Source of the DNA: Hansschlegelia zhihuaiae
GTDB taxonomy: Bacteria; Pseudomonadota; Alphaproteobacteria; Rhizobiales; Methylopilaceae
Direction: 5' to 3'
Length of the DNA stretch: 64,000 nucleotides
Assembly (NCBI RefSeq): GCF_004103825.1
Contig: NZ_RYFI01000001.1
Coordinates: forward strand, 4,238-68,237
In this document: in pieces, positions 9,801 through 19,686 of the stretch
Layout: each line of letters opens with the position of its first letter
Position numbering within the stretch: position 1 is the stretch's first letter
The notes under the pieces: model-generated
The model's input: the letters and a program-made list of their open reading frames with translations, nothing else
The model's database searches: none
What the model was told of the DNA's origin: nothing
Position numbers and translations under genes: made by a program

Positions 9801-10321
9801 CCACAAAGGAGGAGAGCGTCAAGACACGGGGGCTCGTGCTGATCCTGAAGGAGCTGCACGATGCGATCGACCGGCTGACCCACGATGCCTATGGCTGGCC
9901 GCGCGATCTCGCCGAGGGCACCGTGCTGGAGCGGCTCGTCGCGCTCAACGCCGAGCGGGCGCGGGAGGAGGCCGCGGGCTTCGTGCGCTGGCTGCGGCCC
10001 GACTATCAGGCGCCCCGCTTCGGCAAGGGGGCGGTGGCGAGGACCGGCGAACTCTCCCTGCCGAAGGCCGCGGTCGCCCGGCCCGATAGGCCGTCCTTTC
10101 CAAAGAATCCCTATGAGCAGCCGCTTGCAATCGAGGCCGCGCTCGCCGCGGCCGGCCGGCCGCTCGCTTCCTCGGACATTGCGGGCGCGTTCCGCGGAGC
10201 AGGAGCGGCGCGCCGCGAGCGGGTCGATCAGGCGCTCGCGACGCTCGCGCTCTACGGGCGCGTCACGGCTCTCGGCGACGGGCGCTATGTCGCCGCGCGG
10301 GGGCATGGGGAAGCGCGCTAG
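6890..10321 (+). CDS. MmeI-like type IIG/IIL restriction-modification protein (fused nuclease and N6-adenine methyltransferase)
   Basis: An 1143-residue single-chain restriction-modification enzyme. The N-terminal region has a PD-(D/E)xK nuclease signature, D71 and E81-A-K83 (RIDLYKRGCFILEAKQS). The central part has methyltransferase motif I (LDPACGTGNF, D418) and motif IV (N560-P-P-F), the gamma-class adenine-methylating signature. About residues 735-905 should be the target-recognition domain, followed by helical segments and a small winged-helix-like C-terminus (about 1080-1140). The start is GTG at 6890 without a strong ribosome site. No companion restriction, specificity or phage-defence genes flank it, so it probably acts alone. 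G+C is lower in the recognition region than in the catalytic region. Confidence 0.88.
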   Translation: MADEVGSFIARWTGREGGAERANYQMFLAEFCDILGVARPEPAGAERERNDYAFERAVLPREAEGGRKRIDLYKRGCFILEAKQSRLPGAAKALPEQASLFTDTAPLGRRSAARGWDVMMQNARRQAETYVFLLDADHPAPPFVIVCDVGHCLELYADFSGTGRAYGYFPHRQGFRIYLEDLRGPEARQLLATVWTDPLSLDPARQAAKVTRDVASRLAAVSKALEKHRRAEDVAHFLMRCIFTMFADGVDLLPRGSFTALLEECLENPDGFAPMLTELWARMDEKDGERFSTALGRHVRHFNGNLFSGARAFPLAREEIGELLAAARYSWTEVDPAIFGALLEQALDKDERRRLGAHYTPRAYVQRLVEATVMVALRADWQAALTMAEAAKEAGDERRAVAIVRAFLRKLCATRVLDPACGTGNFLYVALELMKALEGEALETLAKLGEPESMEFDRETVDPHQFLGLELNPRAAAIAELVVWIGYLQQHYRTRTGHPSEPILRAFKTINFGSGAPYDAVLTWAGFPLPKVETKAGRRVETYPNARRPEWPEAEFIVGNPPFIGGKDIRSRLSAGYAEALWRAHPEINESADYVMFWWDRAADLLTREGAALRRFGLVTTNSISQVFQRRVMERRLAAKTPLSLVYAVPDHPWTKATAGSAAVRIAMTVAEAGSADGVLAETTSERGLDTDAPEIAMHVRLGRINADLSIGVDSTQAKKLMAAEGLCSPGAKLHGAGFLISRSKAAELGLGRRPGLERHIRPYRNGRDLTSRPRDVLAIDLFGLSAEDIRRRFPEAYQHLALTVRPQREAQVARSATADAVAYLEKWWLFGKPRPELRAALVRLPRYIATVETAKHRVFQFLDSVILADNMLIVVADNDAATLAVLSSSVHRVWTSASGGSLEDRPRYTKSQCFDPFPFPDPSPALRASLAAAGEELDALRKSVQAEHPDITLTALYNVLEKLRAGAALTTKEESVKTRGLVLILKELHDAIDRLTHDAYGWPRDLAEGTVLERLVALNAERAREEAAGFVRWLRPDYQAPRFGKGAVARTGELSLPKAAVARPDRPSFPKNPYEQPLAIEAALAAAGRPLASSDIAGAFRGAGAARRERVDQALATLALYGRVTALGDGRYVAARGHGEAR

Positions 10322-10368
10322 GGAGATCATCTCTTCTTCGACCAACGCCGAAAGCCACCCGCGCTGGC

Positions 10369-10465
10369 ATTCCGGGCTTGTCCCGGAACCCATTTTCCTC
10401 TGCGCGTCAATCCCTTGGCGTCGTCTGAGGAAATGGGTCCCGGCGCTCCGGCCGGAACGACGGAC
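10369..10465. repeat. Palindromic intergenic repeat (CCGGGCTTGTCCCGG class)
   Basis: The left half (CATTCCGGGCTTGTCCCGGA then ACCCATTTTCCTC) and the right half (GAGGAAATGGGTCCCGG then CGGCCGGAACGAC) form an imperfect long inverted repeat. It resembles the elements at 25037 and 59070. It lies just after the restriction-modification gene. Confidence 0.6.
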
Positions 10466-10500
10466 GGGGTTTCACCGGCTCGATCTGAAGGCTTTTCGCT

Positions 10501-10890
10501 TTAGCAGTCGCGCGTGGCGGAGGGCGTTCGGCCGTCCGGGCAGGTCGGGTTGCCGTCGCCGCCCGCGTCGCTCTTCGCGCCGCGATCGCCAGCGCCGCCC
10601 GACCGGCCCCCGCCGGAGCCCGAACCCGACGACGATCCGGACGCGCCTGCTCCCGCCGCGGAGCCTGCGCCCCCGCCTGCTCCCGCGCCGCCGCCGGAGC
10701 CGGAGTCGCTCGCCCCGCCCGAAGAGCCCCCGCCGCTCGAGGCGCCGCCGGACGCTCCGCCCCCCGAACCGCCTCCCCCACCACCGCCTCCGCCGCCGCT
10801 TCCCCCGCCTCCGGCGAGGGCGAGACCGAGGCTTGCGAGCAGCGCGACGGCTGCGAGCGACGGCGCGGCGGTCTTGCTCAGGATCGACAT
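10501..10890 (-). CDS. Small secreted Gly/Ser-rich protein with C-terminal Cys motif
   Basis: A 129-residue protein with a good signal peptide (MSILSKTAAPSLAAVALLAS, cleavage near ALA-GG), then about 90 residues of almost pure Gly/Ser/Ala, and a short tail CPDGRTPSATRDC with two cysteines. AGGAG precedes the ATG. The next gene upstream on the same strand encodes a protein with the same signal-peptide core (K-x-AAPSLAA) and a matching C-terminal CxDGRxP...C pattern, so the two look like tandem paralogues. Function unknown; a flexible exported protein with one disulfide-linked tail is the likely form. The complementary strand is an open Pro-rich frame, which is a composition artefact. Confidence 0.68.
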   Translation of the reverse strand: MSILSKTAAPSLAAVALLASLGLALAGGGGSGGGGGGGGGGSGGGASGGASSGGGSSGGASDSGSGGGAGAGGGAGSAAGAGASGSSSGSGSGGGRSGGAGDRGAKSDAGGDGNPTCPDGRTPSATRDC

Positions 10891-10975
10891 GGGAAAATCT
10901 CCTCGGGTCGCGGAGTCATGGACATGCGGGGCGGCGGAACCCGTTCCGCTCCAGGCGAAGCACGCTGGTCGCGGC

Positions 10976-11296
10976 TCATTCCGGGCAGGCGCCGTTGGCG
11001 GGCGGGCGGCCGTCGTCGCATTGCTTGATCAGGCCGGGCGTTCCGGCGGGCGCGCCGGGCGCAGGGCCCTGCGTGTTCTCGCCGGCGGGCTTCGCCGCGC
11101 CCGGCGCGCCATCGCCGGGCCGAGCGTCGCCCGGGCCCTTGGCGGTCCCGGATTCCGTGTTGTCCTGACCCATGCCGCTGCCGCTGCCGCGCCCAGACGC
11201 GCCAGAGCCGCGCTCCTGCGCGGCCGCGCCGGCGAGCGCGGCCGCCACCGCCATGGCCGCCAATGACGGGGCGGCGAGCTTGCGCGTGAAAGCCAT
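10976..11296 (-). CDS. Small secreted Gly/Pro-rich protein, paralogue of the preceding gene
   Basis: A 106-residue protein starting at the ATG at 11296, 8 bases after AGGAGGA; an in-frame upstream ATG at 11332 lacks a ribosome site. The signal peptide (MAFTRKLAAPSLAAMAVAAA) is followed by a low-complexity Gly/Ser/Ala/Pro region and the tail KQCDDGRPPANGACPE. The tail repeats the C-x-DGR-x-P-x(3,5)-C pattern of the neighbour at 10501. Both genes are on the minus strand, 85 bases apart, each with its own strong ribosome site. Function unknown. Confidence 0.7.
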   Translation of the reverse strand: MAFTRKLAAPSLAAMAVAAALAGAAAQERGSGASGRGSGSGMGQDNTESGTAKGPGDARPGDGAPGAAKPAGENTQGPAPGAPAGTPGLIKQCDDGRPPANGACPE

Positions 11297-11389
11297 GGGA
11301 CCGATCCTCCTGATCCGTTTCTCTTTGGCCAACGAGCGCGCCGGGTCATCGTTCCTGCCGGCTTCCTCTGTCTCGCCCGGACCTCGCGC

Positions 11390-11806
11390 ATGATCCGCGT
11401 CACCGAAACGCTCTCCCTCGACGAGGAGGAGCTCGAATTCTCCTTCGTGCGGGCCTCCGGACCCGGCGGCCAGAACGTCAACAAGGTCTCGACCGCGGCC
11501 CAGTTGCGCTTCGACGCGCGCCGCTCGCCGTCGCTTCCGAACGACGTCGCGATCCGGCTGATGCGGCTCGCCGGCGCGCGGCTCACCAAGGACGGCGTGA
11601 TCGTGATCCTGGCCCAGTCGCGCCGCACCCAGGGCGAGAACCGCGAGGACGCGATCGAGCGGCTGGTCGCGCTCGTCCGGCAGGCCGCGGAGCGGCCGAA
11701 GCCGAGGCGGGCGACGCGGGTTCCGGCCGGGGCGAAGGCCCGCCGGACCGACGCCAAGGCGCGCCGCGGCGCGGTCAAGGCCCTGCGCGGCCGCCCGATC
11801 GAGTGA
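11390..11806 (+). CDS. arfB: Alternative ribosome-rescue factor ArfB (peptidyl-tRNA hydrolase)
   Basis: A 138-residue release-factor-like hydrolase that frees peptides from ribosomes stalled on truncated mRNA. The catalytic GGQ is in SGPGGQNVNKVST (residues 24-36), and the C-terminal tail is Lys/Arg-rich (AKARRTDAKARRGAVKALRG), as expected for the part that enters the empty mRNA channel. Size matches E. coli YaeJ. The ribosome site before the ATG is weak. Divergent from the small secreted-protein gene at 11296. Confidence 0.93.
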   Translation: MIRVTETLSLDEEELEFSFVRASGPGGQNVNKVSTAAQLRFDARRSPSLPNDVAIRLMRLAGARLTKDGVIVILAQSRRTQGENREDAIERLVALVRQAAERPKPRRATRVPAGAKARRTDAKARRGAVKALRGRPIE

Positions 11807-11933
11807 CAGGCTGGGGCGTTCCGGTCACATCAGCCATGCGTTTGCTGGAAAATGGCCGGAAGCCGTTGCATTTTCAGGCCGCTCCGCTTAAGTGCCAGCC
11901 GTTCCGAAACAGTGAGAGGCCTGCACGCTTCAT

Positions 11934-12350
11934 ATGATGAAGGAAGACACCTTCCAGTCCCGCCAGGACAACGCCCGCGACGCCAAGCAGAAGCTCTTGG
12001 AGCGGTTCCGCGCCATCGCCAGCGACCCGGCGATCGAGGCCAAGAAGGCCGAGCGCGCAGCCGTGGTCGCCGCCCGTGAGGCGCGCCTCGCCGCAAAGGC
12101 CGAGGAGCAGCGCCGGGCCGCCGAGGCGAAGGCCGCGGAGGAGCGTCGCATCGCCGAGGAGAAGGCCGCCGAGGAGCGCCGGATCGCCGAGGAGAAGGCC
12201 GCCGAAGAGGCGCGCCTCGAGGCCGAGCGGCTCGCCGCCCGCCCGAAGATCATCGCCGCGTCCAAATATGCGCTCGCGGCCCGCGCCATCGCGGGCATGA
12301 ACGCGCCGCGCGGCGGCGACCGCGACGAGCCGCGCCGCAAGGCGTCCTGA
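11934..12350 (+). CDS. DUF6481-type charged coiled-coil protein
   Basis: A 138-residue protein with the N-terminal signature FQSRQDNARDAKQKLLERFR of the DUF6481 family, widespread in Alphaproteobacteria and of unknown function. Residues 40-105 form a continuous Ala/Glu/Arg/Lys helix with an internal repeat (AAEERRIAEEK twice), probably a coiled coil. Either ATG at 11934 or 11937 may be used; GAGAGG lies about a dozen bases upstream. It has its own strong terminator at 12388. No partner is indicated by context. Confidence 0.82.
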   Translation: MMKEDTFQSRQDNARDAKQKLLERFRAIASDPAIEAKKAERAAVVAAREARLAAKAEEQRRAAEAKAAEERRIAEEKAAEERRIAEEKAAEEARLEAERLAARPKIIAASKYALAARAIAGMNAPRGGDRDEPRRKAS

Positions 12351-12387
12351 ACCCAACGCCCTCGCGTCGCGCGAGGGTGGAGAATCA

Positions 12388-12422
12388 AAGAGCCCGCCGA
12401 CGGATCGTCGGCGGGCTCTTTT
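12388..12422. terminator. Strong bidirectional terminator
   Basis: A 14-bp perfect stem (12388-12401 with 12407-12420) with a 5-base loop and TTTT at 12419-12422. It sits between the convergent DUF6481 and ferritin-like genes and can serve both, although the minus-strand T-run is shorter. Confidence 0.88.
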
Positions 12423-12461
12423 CGTAAGCGGCGGCTGGCCGGGCGCCGGCCGCGCCTGGGA

Positions 12462-12965
12462 TCAGGCCGCCTTGCGGTTCAGGCCGCCTTCCGCAAGCGT
12501 GTTGAGCTTGCTGTCGGCCGCCTTCTCGTCCTTGAGGGTCTTCTCGAGCACCGACGCGCAATCGGCGCGGCCGAGCTGGCGCGCCCACGCGATCAGCGTG
12601 CCGTAGCGGGTCATCTCGTAGTGCTCGACGGCCTGGGCCGAGGCGATCAGGGCGGCGTCCAGCACGTCCTTGTCCTCGATCTCGCCCGCGACTTCGTTCG
12701 CCTCCGAGATGATGCCGTTGATCGCGGGGCACTTCGCCGACTTCTTCTCGGCGCCGTGCATCTCGAACACCTGCTCGACCCGACGGACATGCTCCTCGGT
12801 CTCGCGCAGATGGTGCTCGAACGCCTGCTTCAGCTCGGGCGCCGTCGCCTTCTCGATCATCTTCGGCAGCGCAGACAGAATCTGCTGCTCCGCATAATAC
12901 ACATCCTGCAGCTGGTGAACGAAGAGGTCATCGAACGTCTTGATGTCTTTGGTGAACAGGCCCAT
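12462..12965 (-). CDS. Ferritin-like YciE/YciF family protein (DUF892)
   Basis: A 167-residue four-helix ferritin-like protein. It begins with the family signature TFDDLFVHQLQDVYYAEQQI, and the Glu/His pairs of the two metal-binding helices are visible (YYAEQQI, HHLRETEEH, then AVEHYEM near residue 125). Members are induced by stress in enteric bacteria and their reaction is not known. GAGG precedes the ATG. It ends against the bidirectional terminator at 12388. Confidence 0.9.
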   Translation of the reverse strand: MGLFTKDIKTFDDLFVHQLQDVYYAEQQILSALPKMIEKATAPELKQAFEHHLRETEEHVRRVEQVFEMHGAEKKSAKCPAINGIISEANEVAGEIEDKDVLDAALIASAQAVEHYEMTRYGTLIAWARQLGRADCASVLEKTLKDEKAADSKLNTLAEGGLNRKAA

Positions 12966-13176
12966 GGGGGAGCTCCTCTATGTCTTTTGCTTTAGGGGGT
13001 CCGGCGGTGACTGGGTTCGCCGTGTCCTCACATGCAAAAATGCTTTGTCGGCCGGATCGTTCCAAGCCTCGCCACGCGTTCTGTCGCAGCGCGCGGCGCC
13101 GCCTTCGCGACGCAATCCTGCAGGATCAGGTAGCGACGGCGGGTCCGGGGTTCGGACGATACGACGGAGGCGGGAC

Positions 13177-13908
13177 ATGAGGTTTCGGGGGATTCTTGGG
13201 CTGGCTTCGGCCGCGGCGGGCGCGGCGATCTGGCTCGCCGCCACGCCGGCTCATGCGGCCGACGCGGCGCCGTCCGCGGTCGCCGTGTCGGGCGAAGGCA
13301 TGGTCGCGACGGCGCCCGACATCGCGATCGTCACGACCGGCGTGGTCACGCGCGCCGGGGCCGCGGGCGCGGCGCTGAAGGCCAACGCCGCCGCGATGAC
13401 CAAGGTGCTGGCGGCGATCAGGGCCGCAGGGATCGAGGAGCGCGACGTCGGGACCTCGGGCCTGAGCGTCCAGCCGCAATATGACTATGGCGACGGCGGG
13501 ACGCCGCAGGCGCCGAAGCTCGTCGGCTACGAGGTCCGCAACGTTGTGACGGTGCGATCACGCGCGGTCGACCGGCTCGGCGAGCTGATCGACTCGCTGG
13601 TGCAGGCCGGCTCGAACCAGATCGAGGGCCTCGCCTTCGACGTCTCCGACCGCGAGGCGAGGCTCGACGAGGCGCGCCGCGCCGCGATCGCCGACGCCAG
13701 GCGCAAGGCCGCGCTTTACGCCGAAGCCGCGGGCGCGCGGCTCGGCGGCGTGCTGTCGATCGAGGAGGACCCGTCGGCGGACGAGCCGGTCCGCCCGTTC
13801 GCGGGGCGCGCCAAGGCCCTCCAGGCGGCCGCTCCCGCGACGCCGATCGCCCGCGGCGAGCAGGAGCTCAGGGCGCGCGTGACGGTGCGCTGGCGGCTCG
13901 AGGGCTGA
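13177..13908 (+). CDS. Periplasmic SIMPL-domain protein (DUF541)
   Basis: A 243-residue exported protein. The start at 13177 follows GGAGG and gives a clean signal peptide (MRFRGILGLASAAAGAAIWL, cleavage near AHA-AD). The family pattern is clear: VAVSGEGMVATAPDIAIV at the mature N-terminus, the segment VGTSGLSVQPQYDYGD and the repeated Ala/Arg-rich helix AARRKAALYAEAAGARLG. SIMPL proteins (E. coli YggE type) are linked to oxidative stress, but their activity is uncertain. It appears to be transcribed alone. Confidence 0.88.
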   Translation: MRFRGILGLASAAAGAAIWLAATPAHAADAAPSAVAVSGEGMVATAPDIAIVTTGVVTRAGAAGAALKANAAAMTKVLAAIRAAGIEERDVGTSGLSVQPQYDYGDGGTPQAPKLVGYEVRNVVTVRSRAVDRLGELIDSLVQAGSNQIEGLAFDVSDREARLDEARRAAIADARRKAALYAEAAGARLGGVLSIEEDPSADEPVRPFAGRAKALQAAAPATPIARGEQELRARVTVRWRLEG

Positions 13909-14014
13909 TCTCGGAAGCTTCGCGCCGGTCATTCCGCGTTAAGGACGCCGTCGGATACTTGGGTCCGCAAGAATCGCCGCAGAAGGCGGCGTCGGGGATG
14001 AAAGCGGATTCACC

Positions 14015-15367
14015 ATGACGTTCGGATTTGGACGCCCGGCTCAGCTCGAGGCGAAGAGCGCCCCCGCCGGCGCGACCGACAACGCCGCCAGCCTGGTGGC
14101 GCAGGCGAGCCTGATCGCCGCGCTCGACGCGATGAAGCGCGGCGCGCAGCCGGCGGAGTGGCCCGAGGGCGACGCCGGCGCGGCGCTCAAGGCCTTCGCG
14201 GCCGAGCTCGACCGCCGCGGACGCGCCGACGTCGACGCCATCGTCTCGTTCGCCGCCGAGGCGGCCGCCACCGGCGCGTCGGTCGGCTGGGTCACCCATG
14301 ACGTCCGCCAGGTCGCCGACGGCGCCTCGACGATCGCAGGCGCGGTCGAGGAACTGGCCGCCTCCATCTCCGAACTCTCCGCCATGAGCCGCTCGGGCGC
14401 GGACGACGCCGTCGCGGCCCGCGACGAGACCGGCGCCTGCCTCGACGAGATGCGCCAGGCGGCCGGCTCCATGGACGCGATCCGTGACCGTGTCGCGGCG
14501 ATCGCCGACCGCATCGGGGTGCTGGAGGACGCGGTGCGCCAGATCGCCGACATGGCGGGCGCGATCGAGGCGATCTCGAGCCAGACCAACCTGCTCGCGC
14601 TGAACGCCACCATCGAGGCGGCGCGCGCGGGCGACGCCGGCCGCGGCTTCGCGGTGGTCGCGCAGGAGGTGAAGTCGCTGTCGGGCCAGACCGCCAAGGC
14701 GACCGAGCAGATCCGCGCCCGCATCGCGACGCTGATGGAGGAGACCGACGCGATCAAGCGCGCGACCGCAGAGAGCGGCGACGCGGTCGCGACCGGCGAG
14801 GCGACGATCCGCGCGACCGGCGGCAAGGTCGAGGAGGTCGGCCGGCACGTCTCGGTCATCACCTCGAACATGCACGCGCTCGCCGACGTCCTCGGCCAGC
14901 AGCGCGCCGCCACCAACGAGATCTCCGAGAACGTCACCCGCATCGCCTCGACCGCCGCCAAGACCCGCGGCGAGATCGACGAGGCGCTGGGCAAGCTGCT
15001 GGCCGCCGAGGACGCCGCGATCGCCGGCCTCGACGCCGCGGCCGCGCGCAACGTGCCGGCCTATGACTGCCTGCGCATCGCGGCCGACGCCGCGGTCGCG
15101 CGGCGCCGTCTCGGCTCCATCCTCGTCGGCCTCAACCCGCCAACCTTCGACTGCGAGAGCTTCGGCGCGCGGCTCGACGCGGCGCCGGCCGCGAGCCGCC
15201 CGGCGGAGCTGATCCGCGCCCGCGACGCGGTTCGCCGCGAGGCGGCCCGCATGATGGCGGCCGTCAAGACGCAGGACTGGGGCGCGGCCTCCGACGCCTT
15301 CCAGGCCGCCGAAAAGGCGCTCGACGCGACCAAGAAGGCCGCGGCCGACGCCGCGCGGATGTGGTGA
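14015..15367 (+). CDS. Soluble methyl-accepting chemotaxis protein
   Basis: A 450-residue cytoplasmic chemoreceptor: there is no membrane segment and no HAMP domain. The signalling hairpin is present, with the highly conserved tip [21 protein letters not shown] (first 20 residues decisive) near residues 185-210, flanked by long coiled-coil arms. The N-terminal 80 residues and a C-terminal helical region of about 110 residues (containing [20 protein letters not shown]) do not match a sensor domain I know. No che genes are nearby, so it probably works with a distant chemosensory cluster. Confidence 0.9.
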   Translation: MTFGFGRPAQLEAKSAPAGATDNAASLVAQASLIAALDAMKRGAQPAEWPEGDAGAALKAFAAELDRRGRADVDAIVSFAAEAAATGASVGWVTHDVRQVADGASTIAGAVEELAASISELSAMSRSGADDAVAARDETGACLDEMRQAAGSMDAIRDRVAAIADRIGVLEDAVRQIADMAGAIEAISSQTNLLALNATIEAARAGDAGRGFAVVAQEVKSLSGQTAKATEQIRARIATLMEETDAIKRATAESGDAVATGEATIRATGGKVEEVGRHVSVITSNMHALADVLGQQRAATNEISENVTRIASTAAKTRGEIDEALGKLLAAEDAAIAGLDAAAARNVPAYDCLRIAADAAVARRRLGSILVGLNPPTFDCESFGARLDAAPAASRPAELIRARDAVRREAARMMAAVKTQDWGAASDAFQAAEKALDATKKAAADAARMW

Positions 15368-15393
15368 GATCGGCGGTCGGCTGAGCCCGACCG

Positions 15394-16012
15394 TCAGACC
15401 GCCTCGAGCTCTTCGAAGGAGACCGCCAGCTCCGCCGGCGCATGCGCCGGCGCGAGCCGTTCGGCCGCTCCGCGCTCGACCACCGAGCCATAGCGCCCCG
15501 ACGACAACCCGCCATGCACATGCACGACGCGGCGCTTCACGTCGATCACCCAGAGCTCCCTGACGCCATAGGCGGCGTGGATAGCGGCTTGCGCTTCAGG
15601 TCGTAGTCCAGCGAGGAGTCGGCGACCTCGACCGCCAACAGGACGTCGGGGCCCTTGAGGAGTCCGCCACCTCGACGGCCAGCAGGATGTCCGGCCCCGT
15701 CACCGCGCTCCTCCGGACGAAGCGCGGGAAGACAATGAAGTCGGGCTCCAAATAGGTCCGCTCGTCGAGGCGCAGTCCGGTCTCCGGAGCGATGGTCACA
15801 GCCGCCGGCGCCCGCTCGCGCCAGAACTCCAAGATGGCCACCTTGACGTCCTCGTGCCGGCCCCCCTTCGGCGACATCGGCACGATCTCCCCGTCCAGCA
15901 CCTCCAGACGCTCGTCCTCCCCGATCAGGCCGACCTCGACCATGCGCATCACGTCCGCCACCGAGAAGCGGCGGCGGGGCAAGCCTTCGACGAGGGCGGT
16001 GGGGGCGTTCAT
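15394..16012 (-). pseudogene. Broken, apparently chimeric Uma2-family endonuclease gene
   Basis: The first 115 residues are a normal Uma2 (DUF820, PD-(D/E)xK fold) N-terminus: FSVADVMRMVEVGLIGEDER, LEVLDGEIVPMSPKGGRHED and YLEPDFIVFP. At 15700-15613 the segment encoding GPDILLAVEVADSS occurs twice in tandem as 44-base copies, which shifts the frame because 44 is not a multiple of three. The second copy continues correctly (SSLDYDLKRK) until a one-base loss near 15587, after which the normal Uma2 end (AAYGVRELWVIDVKRRVVHV... to TGA at 15394) is readable in a third frame. The eight differences between the copies are mostly synonymous, which points to joining of two diverged paralogues. Confidence 0.8.
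15613..15700. repeat. Two tandem 44-base copies inside the Uma2 pseudogene
   Basis: Copies at 15613-15656 and 15657-15700 match at 36 of 44 positions. Both encode the same (G)PD[IV]LLAVEVADSS segment, mostly with different third-codon bases. Confidence 0.85.
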
Positions 16013-16074
16013 GAGGGCATTCTACCGCGACGGGCGAGGACTCGCGAGCGTCTGGCTCGAAAGCGTCAGAAGGC

Positions 16075-16707
16075 TTATCCGGCCTCGGAAATGAGACTGA
16101 TCGCCGGCTTCAGGGAGCGGCCCTCAACGACATGTCCGAACAGATCCCTGGCCGCCTCGTCCCGCACCTGGAAGCCGATCGACGTCCCGGCCAGGCTCGC
16201 CATCTGAAGGTCGCTCTTCGTGTCCCCGACCACGACGGTGCCGCGCCGGTCGATCCCGAGCTCGGCCTGCACCTTCTCCAGCGCGCGGTCCTTGTAATTG
16301 TCGTCGACCTCGACCCTCACCGTCCCGTCGAACGCGCCGTCGTCGCCGACGCCCAATCTGTTGGCGCGGAAGGCGTCCACGCCGAGCTCCTCATGCGCCC
16401 GGCGCGCGAGGTGCCAAGCCCCGGAGGTGATGATCGCCGTCCTGTACGAAGAGCGCTTCGCGTGAGCGATCAACTCTCTCACGCCGTCGAAATACGTTCT
16501 GCGGTCGATCATCCGGAAATATTCGGCGCTCGGCCTCCCCTTCCACAAGGCGGCGGTCAGTTCTCCGAGCCTCGTATAGTCGCTGGCTCCGAATCTGCGC
16601 CAGAGATCGAGCGCGGCCTCGGCCGTCCCCATGCGGTGATGGAATTCGAGCCAGAAATTGGCGCCCCTGAAGACGACGCCGTCCATGTCGAACACGAGGA
16701 GCTTCAT
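16075..16707 (-). CDS. HAD-superfamily phosphatase
   Basis: A 210-residue haloacid-dehalogenase-type phosphohydrolase. The ATG at 16707 is preceded by AGGAGG at good spacing. Motif I is LLVFDMDGVVF (nucleophile Asp and second Asp), motif II is AIITSGAW, and motif IV is TVVVGDTKSDLQMASLAG. The layout recalls phosphoserine-phosphatase-like enzymes, but the substrate is not predictable. It lies downstream of the rpoD-linked nuclease-fold gene on the same strand. Confidence 0.87.
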   Translation of the reverse strand: MKLLVFDMDGVVFRGANFWLEFHHRMGTAEAALDLWRRFGASDYTRLGELTAALWKGRPSAEYFRMIDRRTYFDGVRELIAHAKRSSYRTAIITSGAWHLARRAHEELGVDAFRANRLGVGDDGAFDGTVRVEVDDNYKDRALEKVQAELGIDRRGTVVVGDTKSDLQMASLAGTSIGFQVRDEAARDLFGHVVEGRSLKPAISLISEAG

Positions 16708-16818
16708 CGGCGCGCCTCCTCCTCTCGCCCGACCGAGTATGAGAGAGGATTCGGCGCGCGTGAATCCCCTCCGCGGCCGCCGTCGCCCCAAAGGTAAGCG
16801 CCGGGCGTAAAGCGGCGT

Positions 16819-17475
16819 TCAACTTAGCAGCGGCCGGACATGACGAATATAGCCCGACAACGAATGTCGCTTCCCGAGGCCCAACACGTAGTTCGCGACA
16901 AGGTAGGCCGCATCCCACGCCTCCTCCGTCGCGGGGCCACGCATTTCCACGTCCCCGACGAAATCAACCAGCACGAGATAGGCGTCGAGACCGCTCTCCC
17001 GCAGAAACCAAAGATGCGCGATGCGATTGGCGAGCTGGTAGAAGCCATCTGTCCACGGCGCGAGCGGCTTGGCGCCGAGGCTCTCCGCCGCCCTTGCCAG
17101 AGAAGCAGCGATTTTTTCGAAGGACCGCTCGCCGGCCTGCGTGCCCGGCGAGCACACCTCGCCGACATGCGCCTTGGCTTCGATCAGCAGGACCTGGCCG
17201 GCGTCGGTCGTCCCAAGCGCGTCCCATTGCGGCCCTCGCGACGGCCAAAACTCGGCAAGGTCAGGCGCGAGTTCGGGACGACCTATCTTCGCGACGAACG
17301 CCGCGTCGCGATATTCGGCGTAGCCGTCGTCGCGCAGCGGCGAAAGCCATCTGATCGTCCTGGCTCGGGGAAGCTTTGCGAGGACCAGCGGATCGAATGA
17401 CGACGCCTCGTCGTTGATCGCCCGCTGGATCCATTTGAGGCTCCCTCGCGCGCCTTCGGGTTGGACCACGCGCAC
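16819..17475 (-). CDS. Uncharacterised protein with PD-(D/E)xK nuclease-like motif, coupled to rpoD
   Basis: A 218-residue protein starting at GTG 17475, only 11 bases after the rpoD stop codon. Its probable ribosome site GAGG overlaps that stop, so translation is likely coupled to rpoD. The core reads FWPSRGPQWDALGTTDAG followed by QVLLIEAKAHVGE: D85 and E99-A-K101 fit the PD-(D/E)xK nuclease fold. Two helical segments rich in Trp/Tyr follow (WTDGFYQLANRIAHLWFLRE, then AYLVLVDFVGD). I do not recognise a named family; a nuclease or a non-catalytic nuclease-fold protein are both possible. Confidence 0.75.
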   Translation of the reverse strand: MRVVQPEGARGSLKWIQRAINDEASSFDPLVLAKLPRARTIRWLSPLRDDGYAEYRDAAFVAKIGRPELAPDLAEFWPSRGPQWDALGTTDAGQVLLIEAKAHVGEVCSPGTQAGERSFEKIAASLARAAESLGAKPLAPWTDGFYQLANRIAHLWFLRESGLDAYLVLVDFVGDVEMRGPATEEAWDAAYLVANYVLGLGKRHSLSGYIRHVRPLLS

Positions 17476-17486
17476 GAGGGAATGCC

Positions 17487-19478
<1,992 letters not shown>

Positions 19479-19686
19479 ATCGTCTTCGTCTCCGGGCCCG
19501 GACGTCCGCCGACCAGCCCCACGCGCTCGCTCACATCATCACGCCGCCTGACGGCGAAAAGCCGACGGCGGCGGTCCTACGCAAATTTCAGCTACCGCGG
19601 ATTCGCCTTTCGCCCGCGTTAACCAAACAGCCCGCCGCTCCGAAAGCCGCCGACGCATCCCTCTATAGGTCAAGCGGTCGACATGG

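Noticed and set aside
6890-10321. A BREX PglX or DISARM-type methyltransferase
   Set aside because: The protein has its own N-terminal D...EAK nuclease motif and no brx, pgl or drm genes are nearby, so a stand-alone MmeI-like enzyme fits better.
10514-11266. A plus-strand Pro-rich frame opposite the two Gly-rich secreted proteins
   Set aside because: Pro-rich is the complement of Gly codons. The minus strand has signal peptides, ribosome sites and a shared C-terminal motif; the plus strand has none of these.
12940-13176. N-terminal extension of the SIMPL protein to an ATG at 12940
   Set aside because: The extension overlaps the start region of the ferritin-like gene, is low-complexity, and would bury the clear signal peptide that begins at 13177.
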